Below are positions 7,576-16,777 of a stretch of 64,000 nt of DNA, piece after piece. Source of the DNA: DASUPK01 sp963801055 (GTDB lineage: Bacteria; Actinomycetota; Thermoleophilia; Solirubrobacterales; 70-9). Below the pieces are notes generated by a model that saw only the letters and a program-made list of their open reading frames with translations, ran no database searches and was not told the DNA's origin. The translations under genes were made by a program, and so were the position numbers. The stretch lies in NCBI GenBank assembly GCA_963801055.1, contig CAWDDE010000003.1, positions 62,001 through 126,000 on the forward strand, given 5' to 3'. Position 1 is the first letter of the stretch, and each line of letters starts with the position of its first letter.

Positions 7576-10266
7576 TTGGCCACCAACGGAAAGACAACGA
7601 TCGTCCCGCCCCAGAATCTGGAAGCGGAGGAGTCGGTTCTCGGGGCGATGATGGTCTCGGAGTCGACGATCGAGCCCGTGCTGCTCGACGTCCGCCTCCA
7701 TGCCGAGGACTTCTACCGGGACCGCCACCGCACGATCTACGAGGCGATCATCCGCCTCAACGAGAACGCCGATCCGGTCGACGTCTTGACCGTCTCGGAG
7801 GCCCTCGCCCAGCGCGGCCAGCTGGACGAGGTGGGCGGCCGGGACGTTGTCGCAAGCCTGGCCGCGAAGGTCCCCGCACCGGGAAGCGCAAGGCACTACG
7901 CGCAGATCGTCAAGCAGAACTCGCTGATGCGCCGCCTCGACGCGGCCGCCAAGCGGATCCAGCAGTCGGTCGCGGAGCGCGACGGCGAGCCATCCGAGCT
8001 CGTCGAGCACGCCGAGCGCCTCCTCTTCCAGGTCGCCCACGAGGAGCGCGCCGTCGACTTCCGCGAGATCGGCGAGATCCTCCACGATGAAATCGACAAG
8101 CTCGAGGCGCTCGCCAGCGGCACCTCCGAGGTCACCGGCACCCCGTCCGGCTTCCGCGACCTCGACGAGCGGACCGGCGGCTTCCAGCCCGGCAATCTCA
8201 TCGTGATCGCGGCAAGGCCAGCCATGGGAAAATGCTGTGGGGCGCGGACGCTGGTCTACGACGCCAGCACGGGCGCACGGCACCGTATCGATGAGCTGGT
8301 CGCGAGGCACGAGGCCGGTCAAGAGGTGTGGGTCGCCGCTGTCGGGCCGGATCTCAAGCTGCGTCATGCTCGAATCTCGCACGCGATCCGCAGCGGGAAG
8401 CAGACGCTGTATCGGCTGACGACCCGGCTCGGTCGCCAGATCGAAGTCACAGCGAAACATCCCTTTCTAACCCTGGATGGCTGGCGGCGGCTCGACGAGT
8501 TGTCCGTCGGCTCCAGGATCGGAGTGCCGAGGTGGCTGCCGCGACGCGCATCAGCGACCGACATGGCTGATCGCGAGATCGTCTTACTTGCAGCATTGAT
8601 CGGCGACGGCTCAATCGGCGAGCACACTCCGAAGTTCACCTTTGGGGACCAGCACGCGCCGCTCGTCCAGGAGGTCAGAAAGGCAACCGAGGGACTCGGG
8701 GCCGCATTCAACGTTGGCCGCCGCGGAAACTATGCGTGCCTCAGCACGCACGCTGCGGAGGACAACCCGGTCACCGAACTCTGTCGCAGGCACAGAATCT
8801 GGGGCAGGGGCTCCGAGGACAAGTTCGTCCCGGAGGCCATCTTTGAGCTCACCGACCGCCAGATCGCGCGCTTCCTGGCGGTGCTCTTCGGATGCGACGG
8901 ATACGTGCATTGCACGCAACGCCTCGCCCACATTGGCTACAGCACGATCAGCGCGCGGCTTGCTCGTGACGTCCAGCATCTCCTGCTCCGCTTTGGCATC
9001 AGCTCGTCCATCAGGACGCTGAAGCGCAACGTCTACGAGGGCACAGCAAAGGTCGCCCGAGAGGTCCGGATAACCGATCAGCGATCGCTCGCTCGATTCG
9101 CGATGACCATTCGAATCGTCGGCAAGGAGGAGGCGCTGGGTGCGGTCGTCGATCGACTCATCACCTCAACTTCGATGACAAATGTCGACACGGTCCCGGT
9201 GGAGGCTTGGGATCGAGTGCTAAGCGCCAAGGGGGAGCGGAGCTGGCGTGATGTCAGCAAATCAGCTGGCTACAAGCTCAGCCATAACTGGCACGTCGGC
9301 ACGCGTGGGATCTCCAGGCCGCGGCTGCTGCAGCTCGCAGACACCCTTGGGGCACCTGAGCTCGAGGAACTCGCCGATTCCGACATCTGGTGGGACGAGG
9401 TGGCGTCCATCGACGGCATCGGCGAGGAGGAGACGTACGACCTGACCGTGCCGGATCACCACAACTTCGTCGCCGATGACGTCATCGTCCACAACAGCAC
9501 TCTCGTCTGCGACTTCGCCCAGAACGTCACGCTCAAGCACCAGAAGCCGGTCGCCCTCTTCTCCTTGGAGATGTCGGAGATGGAGCTCGCCCATCGCTTC
9601 ATCGGCTCGCAGTCGCGGATCTCCAGCGACCGGCTCCGCAAGGGCAAGGTCTCCACCAAGGACTGGCCCAAGGTCGTCAAGGCCTGCAACCAGCTCGAGT
9701 CGGCGCCGCTCTGGATCGACGACTCCTCCGACCTCGGCCTGCTCGAGCTGCGAGCCAAGGCTCGGAGGTTGCACGCGCAGGAGAGAAGCCGGGGCCACGA
9801 GGGACTCGGGATGGTGATCGTCGACTACCTGCAGCTGATGCGGAGCGACGACGCTCGCGCCAACCGCGTCGAGCAGGTCGCTCAGTTCAGCCGAGGGCTG
9901 AAGATCCTCGCCCGCGAACTGGATGTCCCGGTGATCGGCATCTCACAGCTCTCCCGCGCCCCCGAGCAGCGTCCCGACAAGCGGCCGATCCTCTCCGACC
10001 TACGCGAATCCGGGGCGATCGAGCAGGACGCCGACGTCGTCGGCTTCCTCTATCGCGACGACTACTACAACGCCGAGTCCGAGGATCCCGGCGGCGCCGA
10101 GCTGATCCTCGCCAAGCACCGGAACGGCCCGGTAGGCACGGTCCGCCTCGTCTTCCTCGAGCACTACCCCAAGTTCGCCGACCGAGCGCGCGAGGAGAAG
10201 CCGGTCGAGCAGCCGGCGGGCGAGGGCCCCCCGATCGAGGACCTGGCGGACGCCGAGGAGCTCTGA
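7576..10266 (+). CDS. dnaB: Replicative DNA helicase DnaB precursor containing an intein
   Basis: An 896-residue precursor. After splicing it gives a 475-residue DnaB, the hexameric fork helicase. The N-terminal domain (PPQNLEAEESVLGAMMVS, residues 11-28) and the RecA-like C-terminal domain are intact. The Walker A sequence ARPAMGK (213-219) is directly followed by a 421-residue intein, then STLVCDFAQN (from 641) resumes the extein, so the P-loop exists only after splicing. Later motifs include VIVDYLQLM (Walker B) and GISQLSRAPEQRPDKRPILSDLRESGAIEQDAD. TTG start at 7576 behind AGGAG with a short 3-nt gap; no ATG nearby gives the conserved N-terminus. The loader gene follows 1 nt after the stop. 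Confidence 0.93.
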   Translation: MATNGKTTIVPPQNLEAEESVLGAMMVSESTIEPVLLDVRLHAEDFYRDRHRTIYEAIIRLNENADPVDVLTVSEALAQRGQLDEVGGRDVVASLAAKVPAPGSARHYAQIVKQNSLMRRLDAAAKRIQQSVAERDGEPSELVEHAERLLFQVAHEERAVDFREIGEILHDEIDKLEALASGTSEVTGTPSGFRDLDERTGGFQPGNLIVIAARPAMGKCCGARTLVYDASTGARHRIDELVARHEAGQEVWVAAVGPDLKLRHARISHAIRSGKQTLYRLTTRLGRQIEVTAKHPFLTLDGWRRLDELSVGSRIGVPRWLPRRASATDMADREIVLLAALIGDGSIGEHTPKFTFGDQHAPLVQEVRKATEGLGAAFNVGRRGNYACLSTHAAEDNPVTELCRRHRIWGRGSEDKFVPEAIFELTDRQIARFLAVLFGCDGYVHCTQRLAHIGYSTISARLARDVQHLLLRFGISSSIRTLKRNVYEGTAKVAREVRITDQRSLARFAMTIRIVGKEEALGAVVDRLITSTSMTNVDTVPVEAWDRVLSAKGERSWRDVSKSAGYKLSHNWHVGTRGISRPRLLQLADTLGAPELEELADSDIWWDEVASIDGIGEEETYDLTVPDHHNFVADDVIVHNSTLVCDFAQNVTLKHQKPVALFSLEMSEMELAHRFIGSQSRISSDRLRKGKVSTKDWPKVVKACNQLESAPLWIDDSSDLGLLELRAKARRLHAQERSRGHEGLGMVIVDYLQLMRSDDARANRVEQVAQFSRGLKILARELDVPVIGISQLSRAPEQRPDKRPILSDLRESGAIEQDADVVGFLYRDDYYNAESEDPGGAELILAKHRNGPVGTVRLVFLEHYPKFADRAREEKPVEQPAGEGPPIEDLADAEEL
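8233..9495 (+). mobile_element. DnaB intein (LAGLIDADG homing intein) in the Walker A motif
   Basis: Precursor residues 220-640 (421 aa). It starts at Cys220, right after MGK. Block A has Thr at position 6 and LVYD following; block B carries TAKHPFL. Two endonuclease motifs follow: LLAALIGDGSIG (337-348, D344) and VLFGCDGYV (436-444, D441). The C-terminus is DHHNFVADDVIVHN, with the penultimate His and terminal Asn640, and the +1 extein residue is Ser641. All residues needed for protein splicing and both nuclease acids are present, so it appears splicing- and homing-competent. GC is somewhat lower than in the exteins. Confidence 0.92.
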
Positions 10267-10267
10267 G

Positions 10268-11035
10268 TTGGCCGGCTCCCCGCGATCTGTCGAGCGCCAG
10301 TCGTGCAGGCTCGGCATCTGCGACGGCTCCGGCTGGATCCTCGGCCCGGAGAACGTCGCCCGGCCGTGCGACTGCCGCTCGCGCATGGTCGCGCAGGCGC
10401 GGCTGCGCGGGATCGATTCGGTGATTCCGGCGAAGTACCGCGGCGTCTCCTTCGACCGGCCCCCCGTGACCCAGATCGACGCCTTCGTCGTCAAACGGGT
10501 TCGCGACTTCTGCGAACGCCTCGAGGACAACCTCGAAAGCGGCCGCGGCATGTGGTTCTTCGGCGGCTCGGGAACCGGCAAGACGACCCTGGCCATGCTG
10601 ATCTCGCGGACGGCACTGGAGTCCGGGCGCTCGGTGGCGATCTACTCCCTTCCGAAGCTGCTCAGCCGAATCCGCCAGACCTATGACGCCGAGGTCGGCG
10701 AGCAGTCCTACTCGCAATTCTTCGAGCGCCTCGCCAGTGTCGACCTCCTCCATCTCGACGACCTCGGCGTGGAGAAGCAGACGGAGTGGGTGCTCGAGCA
10801 GCTCTACGCCCTGATCAACGAGCGCTACGAGCGTCAGCGCTCTCTGATCGTGACCAGCAACCTCGAGGACGACGAGCTCGAGAGGCAGCTCGGCACCCGA
10901 GTCGTTTCCCGCCTGGTCGAGATCTGCGGCGATCCGGTCCTGCTCTTCGACGAGGACCGCCGCATGCGTGTCTCAGCCGACCCCGCCACCTCGCTCGGCG
11001 AGGGCGGCGCCGCTCTCGGTCCGCTCGACCACTAG
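10268..11035 (+). CDS. DnaC/DnaI-type AAA+ ATPase, probable helicase loader
   Basis: A 255-residue AAA+ ATPase of the DnaC/DnaI/IstB group. The N-terminus has four cysteines in a zinc-finger-like arrangement (C13, C18, C34, C36), as in DnaI. Walker A is GGSGTGKT (99-106), Walker B LLHLDDL (160-166), sensor I VTSNL, and an Arg-finger-like GTRVVSRL lies near residue 215. It begins (TTG 10268) one base after the dnaB stop, which strongly suggests a DnaB loader rather than a transposon IstB; no transposase is nearby. The window also encodes a DciA-like protein between recF and gyrB, the other class of helicase loader. Confidence 0.8.
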   Translation: MAGSPRSVERQSCRLGICDGSGWILGPENVARPCDCRSRMVAQARLRGIDSVIPAKYRGVSFDRPPVTQIDAFVVKRVRDFCERLEDNLESGRGMWFFGGSGTGKTTLAMLISRTALESGRSVAIYSLPKLLSRIRQTYDAEVGEQSYSQFFERLASVDLLHLDDLGVEKQTEWVLEQLYALINERYERQRSLIVTSNLEDDELERQLGTRVVSRLVEICGDPVLLFDEDRRMRVSADPATSLGEGGAALGPLDH

Positions 11036-11057
11036 TCGAGGGCTCACGGGAGCGGGC

Positions 11058-11063
11058 TATGCT
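11058..11063 (+). promoter_or_regulatory. Putative -10 box (TATGCT), cupin gene
   Basis: TATGCT ends 9 nt before the ATG at 11073, and no Shine-Dalgarno is present. It fits a leaderless or near-leaderless message. Confidence 0.4.
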
Positions 11064-11072
11064 CGCGACTGG

Positions 11073-11723
11073 ATGAGTCGGCGCGGTCAGGCCTTCGAGA
11101 ATCCCGTGACCGGAGAGCGGGCCGTGGTCGTCACGGACCCCGCTGAGCATCCGGAGCGGGTACTCCTCGTCGAGCTCCACGTTCGGCCTGGGGGACGGGT
11201 GGCAGCCCCCCACCTCCACCCGACCCTGACCGAGCGTTTCCACGTCCTTTCCGGACGGGTGGGTTTCCTGATCGGGAAAGAAGAGCACCTGCTCGACCCC
11301 AGCGCGGAAGCCGAGGTCCCGCCGCACACCCTGCACGACTGGTGGCAGGTGGGCGACGAGGACGCGCGCGTGATGGTCGAGGTCAATCCTGGTGACCGCT
11401 TCGTCGAGATGGTCGGAACGATGTTCGGGCTGGCGCGCGACGGCAAGGTGAACGAGCGCGGCATCCCGCACTTGCTCCAGCTCGCTGTCACAGCGCGGGC
11501 CTATCGGGACGTGATGGTGATCGCCTCGCCGCCACCCCTGGTCCAGCGCGTGATGCTCGGGGCGCTCGCGCCGGTCGGACGCCTGCTCGGTCGGCGACCG
11601 AGCTACGAGAAGTACTACGGATCCGCGCCAACCGCCCAGATCTCCCCCGACGCCCTCCGGATGGTCGACGCGGATGGCCGTCTTCGGTTCGGCGGCTCAG
11701 CCGTGTCCGGCGACGCCTCATAA
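11073..11723 (+). CDS. Cupin-domain protein, function unknown
   Basis: A 216-residue protein with one cupin barrel in the first 115 residues. Motif 1 is GGRVAAPHLHPTLTERFHVLSGRVG (metal ligands probably H47, H49 and E54) and motif 2 is VPPHTLHDWW. The remaining 100 residues contain an amphipathic/hydrophobic stretch (LVQRVMLGALAPVGRLLG) that may be membrane-associated. Cupins bind a metal and act as dioxygenases, isomerases or sensors; nothing here identifies a substrate. ATG 11073 was chosen over longer frames because homology starts at FENPVTGERAVVV and a -10-like box sits 9 nt upstream. It lies 10 nt before purA in the same direction. Confidence 0.75.
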   Translation: MSRRGQAFENPVTGERAVVVTDPAEHPERVLLVELHVRPGGRVAAPHLHPTLTERFHVLSGRVGFLIGKEEHLLDPSAEAEVPPHTLHDWWQVGDEDARVMVEVNPGDRFVEMVGTMFGLARDGKVNERGIPHLLQLAVTARAYRDVMVIASPPPLVQRVMLGALAPVGRLLGRRPSYEKYYGSAPTAQISPDALRMVDADGRLRFGGSAVSGDAS

Positions 11724-11733
11724 TCCCCTGGTC

Positions 11734-13040
<1,307 letters not shown>

Positions 13041-13044
<4 letters not shown>

Positions 13045-13769
13045 GCGAGCGCGCCGGTTGCCCGGAGCCCGTGCTCTGCGACCGCCGGGATCCACCCCTC
13101 CTCGATCCCCTTCTCCTCACCGCGGCGGAGCACGCGAAGCCCGAGAATCGTCGCCGCCAGGGTCGCGGTCACCCCGAGGCTGACCTGAACGCTGAGCAGA
13201 CCCTGCCGAGTCCAGTAGACGTCGCGCAGATCGAGCAGCAGCGCCGCCTCGTCCATCGTCAGGCCCATCCCGACGCCGAACGGGATGGCGAGCGTGGACT
13301 CCGCCCGGTCATTCCGGGTCGTGATGGCGGCGATCCCCGAGGCGAAGGCGAGCACGATGCCGGGAATGAAGTGGTGGATGTGGCGACCGCTGACCTGGAC
13401 GTTCCCGGCCGGCCACCAGCCGTGCCGGATCCCCCAGGTCGAGAGTCTGGCGATCGCGAAGCCCCCCAGGAAACCCTGCAGGATGTTGAAGAGCACCGCC
13501 TCGTGGTGGGGCGTGGCGCGGATGCCCCGGCGGGCAACAGCGATCGTGTCCCGAGTCGCATGGCCCGCGGCGTCGACCAGGTTCGCGGGGGTACCGGTCT
13601 CCTCACTCTCCCGCCGCCGCCGGGCCAGACGCAGGAGCTCTCCGGTGAACAGCGTCCCGGATGCCCCGAGCGCGAGCACCGCCAGGCCGACGGTGGCCCG
13701 CTCGGCGCTGGCCCCGCTGGCCAGGGCCACTAGTCCACGCTTCCTGCGCCGCCTGCGGAGCAACCTCAT
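13041..13769 (-). CDS. Polytopic membrane protein, function unknown
   Basis: A 242-residue protein with a very basic N-terminus (about nine Arg/Lys in the first 11 residues) and roughly four to five hydrophobic segments (about 24-45, 88-105, 128-148, 162-178, 190-212). A HIHHFIPGIVLAF segment near residue 130 has three histidines at a membrane boundary, and MGLTMDEAALLLDL follows, suggesting metal or heme binding or a catalytic site. I do not recognise a named family. ATG 13769 is preceded, after 9 nt, by a TAGCAT -10-like box. It converges on purA and overlaps its stop by 3 nt. Confidence 0.7.
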
Positions 13770-13778
13770 GGGCTGGGG

Positions 13779-13784
13779 ATGCTA
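13779..13784 (-). promoter_or_regulatory. Putative -10 box (TAGCAT), membrane protein gene
   Basis: TAGCAT on the minus strand ends 9 nt before ATG 13769. No Shine-Dalgarno lies between, consistent with leaderless initiation. Confidence 0.4.
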
Positions 13785-14026
13785 TCCGGGGCGGGTTTAT
13801 TGACCCCGCAAACTGGGCAGGAATTTGGCGTTCTGCAGCCAAAACAGTGACTACTACCGAAGCTACGGTCCGCGCCGCTAAATAGGGTTTCGCCAGATGC
13901 GCAGGTTGCTCTCACCGGTCAATGCAGGCGTCAGCGCCGCCCGTCACGTGCTCTGGTATCTGAGCTATCACGCGGCGCGCCGTCAGCGCTAGCGATCGGT
14001 CGTCGCAAGCGGAGCGGCCGGGTCGA

Positions 14027-14032
14027 TAGCGT
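14027..14032 (+). promoter_or_regulatory. Putative -10 box (TAGCGT), GlsB-like gene
   Basis: TAGCGT ends 9 nt before ATG 14042. The 257 nt further upstream (13770-14026) hold divergent promoters but no gene. Confidence 0.4.
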
Positions 14033-14041
14033 CCCGGGTCG

Positions 14042-14296
14042 ATGGGAGTAATCGCCTGGATCCTCCTGGGACTCTTCGCCGGCGCCATCGCCCGCGCCCT
14101 GATCCCGGGGCGCACCGAGCCTGGCGGCTGCATCGGCACTACGGCGGTCGGCATCCTGGGCTCGCTGCTCGGCGGCTTCCTGGCGAGCGCGCTCGACATC
14201 GGCGAAATCGATGACTTCTTCGACCTCGGCACCTGGCTGATCGCAATCGGCGGCTCCGTCCTGCTGCTGCTGATCATCCGGGCGATCGCACGCTGA
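14042..14296 (+). CDS. GlsB/YeaQ/YmgE family small membrane protein
   Basis: An 84-residue protein of the YeaQ/YmgE (GlsB) stress-membrane family. It has three hydrophobic helices with the characteristic small-residue signature: WILLGLFAGAIARALIPG, then TTAVGILGSLLGGFLASAL, then LIAIGGSVLLLLIIRAIAR. The biochemical role is unknown; homologues are stress-induced. It sits just left of the tRNA 3' fragment at 14325. A longer paralogue is encoded at 16312-16638 on the other strand. Confidence 0.85.
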   Translation: MGVIAWILLGLFAGAIARALIPGRTEPGGCIGTTAVGILGSLLGGFLASALDIGEIDDFFDLGTWLIAIGGSVLLLLIIRAIAR

Positions 14297-14324
14297 TCGG
14301 AACGCGGGCCAGAGTCGCTTGCAG

Positions 14325-14361
14325 TGGGCCGTGCAGGGATCGAACCTGCGACCTTGAGATT
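14325..14361 (-). other. tRNA 3'-end fragment (att-like)
   Basis: Read on the minus strand this is the 3' half of a tRNA: end of the anticodon stem, variable loop, T arm, acceptor 3' strand and discriminator A. It matches positions 16778-16814 of the intact tRNA-Lys over 37 nt with two differences. These are the two partners of one T-stem pair (A-T there, G-C here), so pairing is preserved. The 5' half of a tRNA is absent; homology stops inside the anticodon loop. This is the usual geometry of an integration-site remnant. Confidence 0.7.
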
Positions 14362-14630
14362 GCCAGTCTGTAGTCGGGCGGGATTCGGCTTGGTTAGTGG
14401 GATTGCGGGGCGAGGGCAACGCGAGGGCAGCGCCTCGAGCCGTCTGCCCCGCACTGGCCCCGGCCCGGTCTCGGTACGGTCTGGCGTCGCGACGTACGGG
14501 CTCCATTGCGTCGACACAGCTGATGCTCTGGGGCGACTCGGGGTTATCCGACGATCAGACGCCTGATCCCGCTCTGCCGCGATTGCCACCTATTGGCGAC
14601 GTTCCCCGGCATCTGAGCCTCCGACAACGC
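14362..14630. other. 269-nt stretch without a convincing gene
   Basis: Together with the tRNA fragment this leaves 334 nt between the GlsB-like gene and the first SnoaL gene. I see no frame with homology on either strand, no integrase remnant that I can recognise and no clear terminator. Composition resembles decayed sequence next to an att-like site. Confidence 0.5.
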
Positions 14631-15038
14631 CTACTCCCGTAGCCCGGCGGTTTTGAGGGCTTCGGCACGGGTCCAGAAGACTTGACGTCTCGTAATCAGG
14701 CCGTCCGCGAACCAGACGATCTGCCAGGTGCGGTATTCAAACGGCACGCCGCTGCCCCTACGGCGTGCTGTGAGAACCACGGCGATGAAGACGCGGTCAT
14801 CGCCCAAGTCCGCCATCTGCTCGATCTCGATGTGGACGCCCTCCTCCGCGTTTTCCCACATCAGCTCGGTCCACTCTCGCACCCCTGCCCGCCCGCGGTA
14901 CAGCTCACCAATCCCGGGGACACCTTCCAGGGCCTCCCATACGACATCAGGGCTGAGGAAGGCCAGCCAGGCGTCGAAGTCGCCGCGGTTGTGAGCGTCG
15001 ATGGCCTTCCGTGCCAGCGCCACGTTCTCCTTCGACAT
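14631..15038 (-). CDS. SnoaL/NTF2-like protein 1
   Basis: A 135-residue single-domain protein of the NTF2/SnoaL-like fold (cone-shaped alpha+beta barrel). The order of elements is clear: helix VALARKAIDAHNRGDFDAWLAFLSPDVVW, then YRGRAGVREW, then a long beta sheet to the RQVFWTRAEALKTAGLRE terminus. Family members bind or transform small hydrophobic ligands or serve as scaffolds; no catalytic residues can be assigned. It begins 3 nt after the stop of its paralogue at 15042-15452, so the two are probably co-transcribed. Proteins beginning MSxENV are very numerous in Thermoleophilia. Confidence 0.85.
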   Translation of the reverse strand: MSKENVALARKAIDAHNRGDFDAWLAFLSPDVVWEALEGVPGIGELYRGRAGVREWTELMWENAEEGVHIEIEQMADLGDDRVFIAVVLTARRRGSGVPFEYRTWQIVWFADGLITRRQVFWTRAEALKTAGLRE

Positions 15039-15041
15039 CGC

Positions 15042-15452
15042 CTACTCCCGCAGCCCGGCGGCTTCGAGGGCGTCGGCTCGCTCGGGGAATGTGCGCATGG
15101 CGACGATCTTCTGGTCGCGGACGGTGAACACGTGGAAAGTCGGAACCCGGATATCGAGGCCGCTGTGTCGGCCACGCCCAACCTGGAGGCCGGCGATGAA
15201 CACGTCATCTCCCTGGCTGAGAGCGTCCGTCACCTGAAAGGCATGGGTCTCCCATGCCTCCAACCATCGGGCGAATTGCTCGGCTACCCGGGCTCGTCCT
15301 TGAACGATTCCGGACGCCGGGGCATCGAGAGCCGCCACCTCAGGAACGTGCCATTCCACCTCCTCGTCCAAGAGGGCGAGTGCGGCGTCGTAGTCACCAC
15401 GGTTGTAAGCGTCGATCTGCGCACGCACGACTTCCACGTTCTCCTCCGACAT
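15042..15452 (-). CDS. SnoaL/NTF2-like protein 2
   Basis: A 136-residue paralogue of the neighbouring protein, with the same MSEENVEVVRAQIDAYNRGDYDAA opening and ADALEAAGLRE ending. The NTF2-like fold is complete (VQGRARVAEQFARWLEAW, then HSGLDIRVPTFHVF). ATG 15452 was chosen because a longer open frame upstream has no homology. A GATACT hexamer lies 9 nt before the ATG and is part of a 32-bp repeat shared with the third paralogue (15436-15467 and 16243-16274), so the promoter and the first codons were duplicated together. Confidence 0.85.
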   Translation of the reverse strand: MSEENVEVVRAQIDAYNRGDYDAALALLDEEVEWHVPEVAALDAPASGIVQGRARVAEQFARWLEAWETHAFQVTDALSQGDDVFIAGLQVGRGRHSGLDIRVPTFHVFTVRDQKIVAMRTFPERADALEAAGLRE

Positions 15453-15467
15453 CGCCCACGCAGTATC
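15436..15467 (-). repeat. 32-bp repeat covering promoter and first codons, copy 1
   Basis: The 32 bases covering the -10-like GATACT and codons 1-5 of the gene at 15042-15452 are identical at 16243-16274 upstream of the third SnoaL gene. Confidence 0.85.
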
Positions 15468-15618
15468 TCGCCGCGGGGGGTGGGGGCCAACCCCGGCCAG
15501 CCTCCCCTCTGGACACCCCGCCCGATCCGCCGCACAGAGCCGCAGTCTTGGGTGAGTTAGCCCTAGGCCGTCCCTTCTGCCGCAGCCCTGCGACGGTCCT
15601 AGGTCAGCTGCACGGTTC

Positions 15619-15846
15619 CTACCTGTCCCTTGTGAGGGCTTGGTGCAAGCCCAATACCCCGATGAATCCGCTGAAGGTGCCGAAGACGACGCCAAACAGA
15701 CCAAGCACCACGCTGTCGTCGAGGCCGAGCACCGACACCACCACAATCGCGCCGCCGCACGTTAGAAGGAAGAGTCCGTACAGGAACATCACCACGCGTC
15801 CCGCAAGCCAACCGAAGTCGATCCGGATGTTGTTCCACCAGTGCAT
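15619..15846 (-). CDS. Small two-helix membrane protein, function unknown
   Basis: A 75-residue protein from ATG 15846 (the frame stays open upstream to 15945). There are two strongly hydrophobic helices (RVVMFLYGLFLLTCGGAIVVVSVLGL and VVLGLFGVVFGTFSGFIGVLGL) separated by a short DDS turn, and a short polar tail. I recognise no family. It lies between the second and third SnoaL genes in the same direction. No Shine-Dalgarno is obvious. Confidence 0.45.
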   Translation of the reverse strand: MHWWNNIRIDFGWLAGRVVMFLYGLFLLTCGGAIVVVSVLGLDDSVVLGLFGVVFGTFSGFIGVLGLHQALTRDR

Positions 15847-15959
15847 CAGTGGGCTGATTGCTACCACGGGTGAACGGCGGGAGCAGGTATCGGATCGCCC
15901 GTCAACATCAGCTTTCGCTGCCCGCGCTGCGGTGGTGATCACCACGTTGATCGCTGCGA

Positions 15960-16259
15960 TCAGCTGAGGGCCGCGTAGGTCGAACTAGGACTACCCGCAG
16001 CCCGCCCCAGTACGAGGATTCGTCCATCGAGTTCTCGAAACTGCTCCGTCGTTATCCGAAACTCTGCCCAAGCGGCGTCAATGTCAGACCAGAACTGCCT
16101 CATCCCCGCCGAGCCGTGATAGATGACGCCCTCTGGTCCCCCCACGATCCCAGGGTGTATCTCCACGCTCGGATCGAGCACCTTCGCTGCGGCTTCGAAG
16201 TTTCTATCGGCAAAAGCCGCGAACAGTGCCTTGACGGCCTCGACGTTCTCCTCCGACAT
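15960..16259 (-). CDS. SnoaL/NTF2-like protein 3, C-terminally truncated
   Basis: A 99-residue relative of the two preceding SnoaL proteins, starting MSEENVEAVKALFAAFADRNFEAAAKVLDPSVEIH. It stops after RILVLGRA plus 12 unrelated residues, while its paralogues run 135-136 residues. The last beta strands and terminal helix are therefore missing, and the fold would be incomplete. I find no continuation in the other frames before 15846, so a deletion is more likely than one miscalled base. It shares a 32-bp promoter/start repeat with the second paralogue. Confidence 0.7.
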   Translation of the reverse strand: MSEENVEAVKALFAAFADRNFEAAAKVLDPSVEIHPGIVGGPEGVIYHGSAGMRQFWSDIDAAWAEFRITTEQFRELDGRILVLGRAAGSPSSTYAALS

Positions 16260-16274
16260 CGCCCACGCAGTATC
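16243..16274 (-). repeat. 32-bp repeat covering promoter and first codons, copy 2
   Basis: Identical to 15436-15467. It includes GATACT 9 nt before the ATG of the truncated third SnoaL gene. Confidence 0.85.
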
Positions 16275-16311
16275 CCCGCGGTGGCGATGACGGCTCCTGC
16301 AGCTACGTCCC

Positions 16312-16638
16312 TCAGTTGGAGGGTGGCCCGCCAGGAGTGTCGGGCACCCGACGACGCTCGCTGCTGGAGACGCGGCGCCGCATCACCCAGCCCGCAACGA
16401 GGAGAACGATGACAACGCCGATCACCGCGCTCAGGATGCCGCCCCAGTCGAACACGTCTTCGTCGCCGATCCCAAGTCCAGCCGTGAAGATCAGCCAACC
16501 GAGCGCAGCGCCGACCAGGCCCAGCACTATCGACACAAGCCAGGACTTCGGCCCTTCCATGCCCGCGAATACGTCGTTCGGGACGAGCGCCCGGCCAATG
16601 AACCCGGCAACCAATCCGAGGAGTAGTGCTCCGACCAC
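16312..16638 (-). CDS. GlsB/YeaQ/YmgE family membrane protein
   Basis: A 108-residue member of the YeaQ/YmgE family, longer than the 84-residue copy at 14042. Three helices are visible (LLLGLVAGFIGRALVPN; WLVSIVLGLVGAALGWLIF; WGGILSAVIGVVIVLLVAGWVM), followed by a 20-residue basic/polar tail. A good AGGAGGTGAG Shine-Dalgarno precedes the GTG start at 16638, unlike the leaderless-looking genes nearby. It lies between the SnoaL genes and tRNA-Lys. Confidence 0.8.
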   Translation of the reverse strand: MVGALLLGLVAGFIGRALVPNDVFAGMEGPKSWLVSIVLGLVGAALGWLIFTAGLGIGDEDVFDWGGILSAVIGVVIVLLVAGWVMRRRVSSSERRRVPDTPGGPPSN

Positions 16639-16777
16639 TTCTCACCTCCTCCTGTCAATGCACCCGCACGGGATGCACTCGTTACTCGGTTACCAAATCT
16701 ACGAGCTTGATGATGCCGGTGATCTCGCGCTCCACTGCTGCTTTCCATGCAAAGCAGCGGGCGGGGCTTTCCTTGGA

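Noticed and set aside
10268..11035. IstB-type insertion-sequence helper ATPase
   Set aside because: No IstA-like transposase or inverted repeats nearby, the gene abuts dnaB, and the N-terminal cysteine cluster is DnaI-like.
14362..14630. Integrase remnant next to the tRNA fragment
   Set aside because: No frame on either strand shows the R-H-R-Y tyrosine-recombinase pattern; only low-information GC-rich translations are present.
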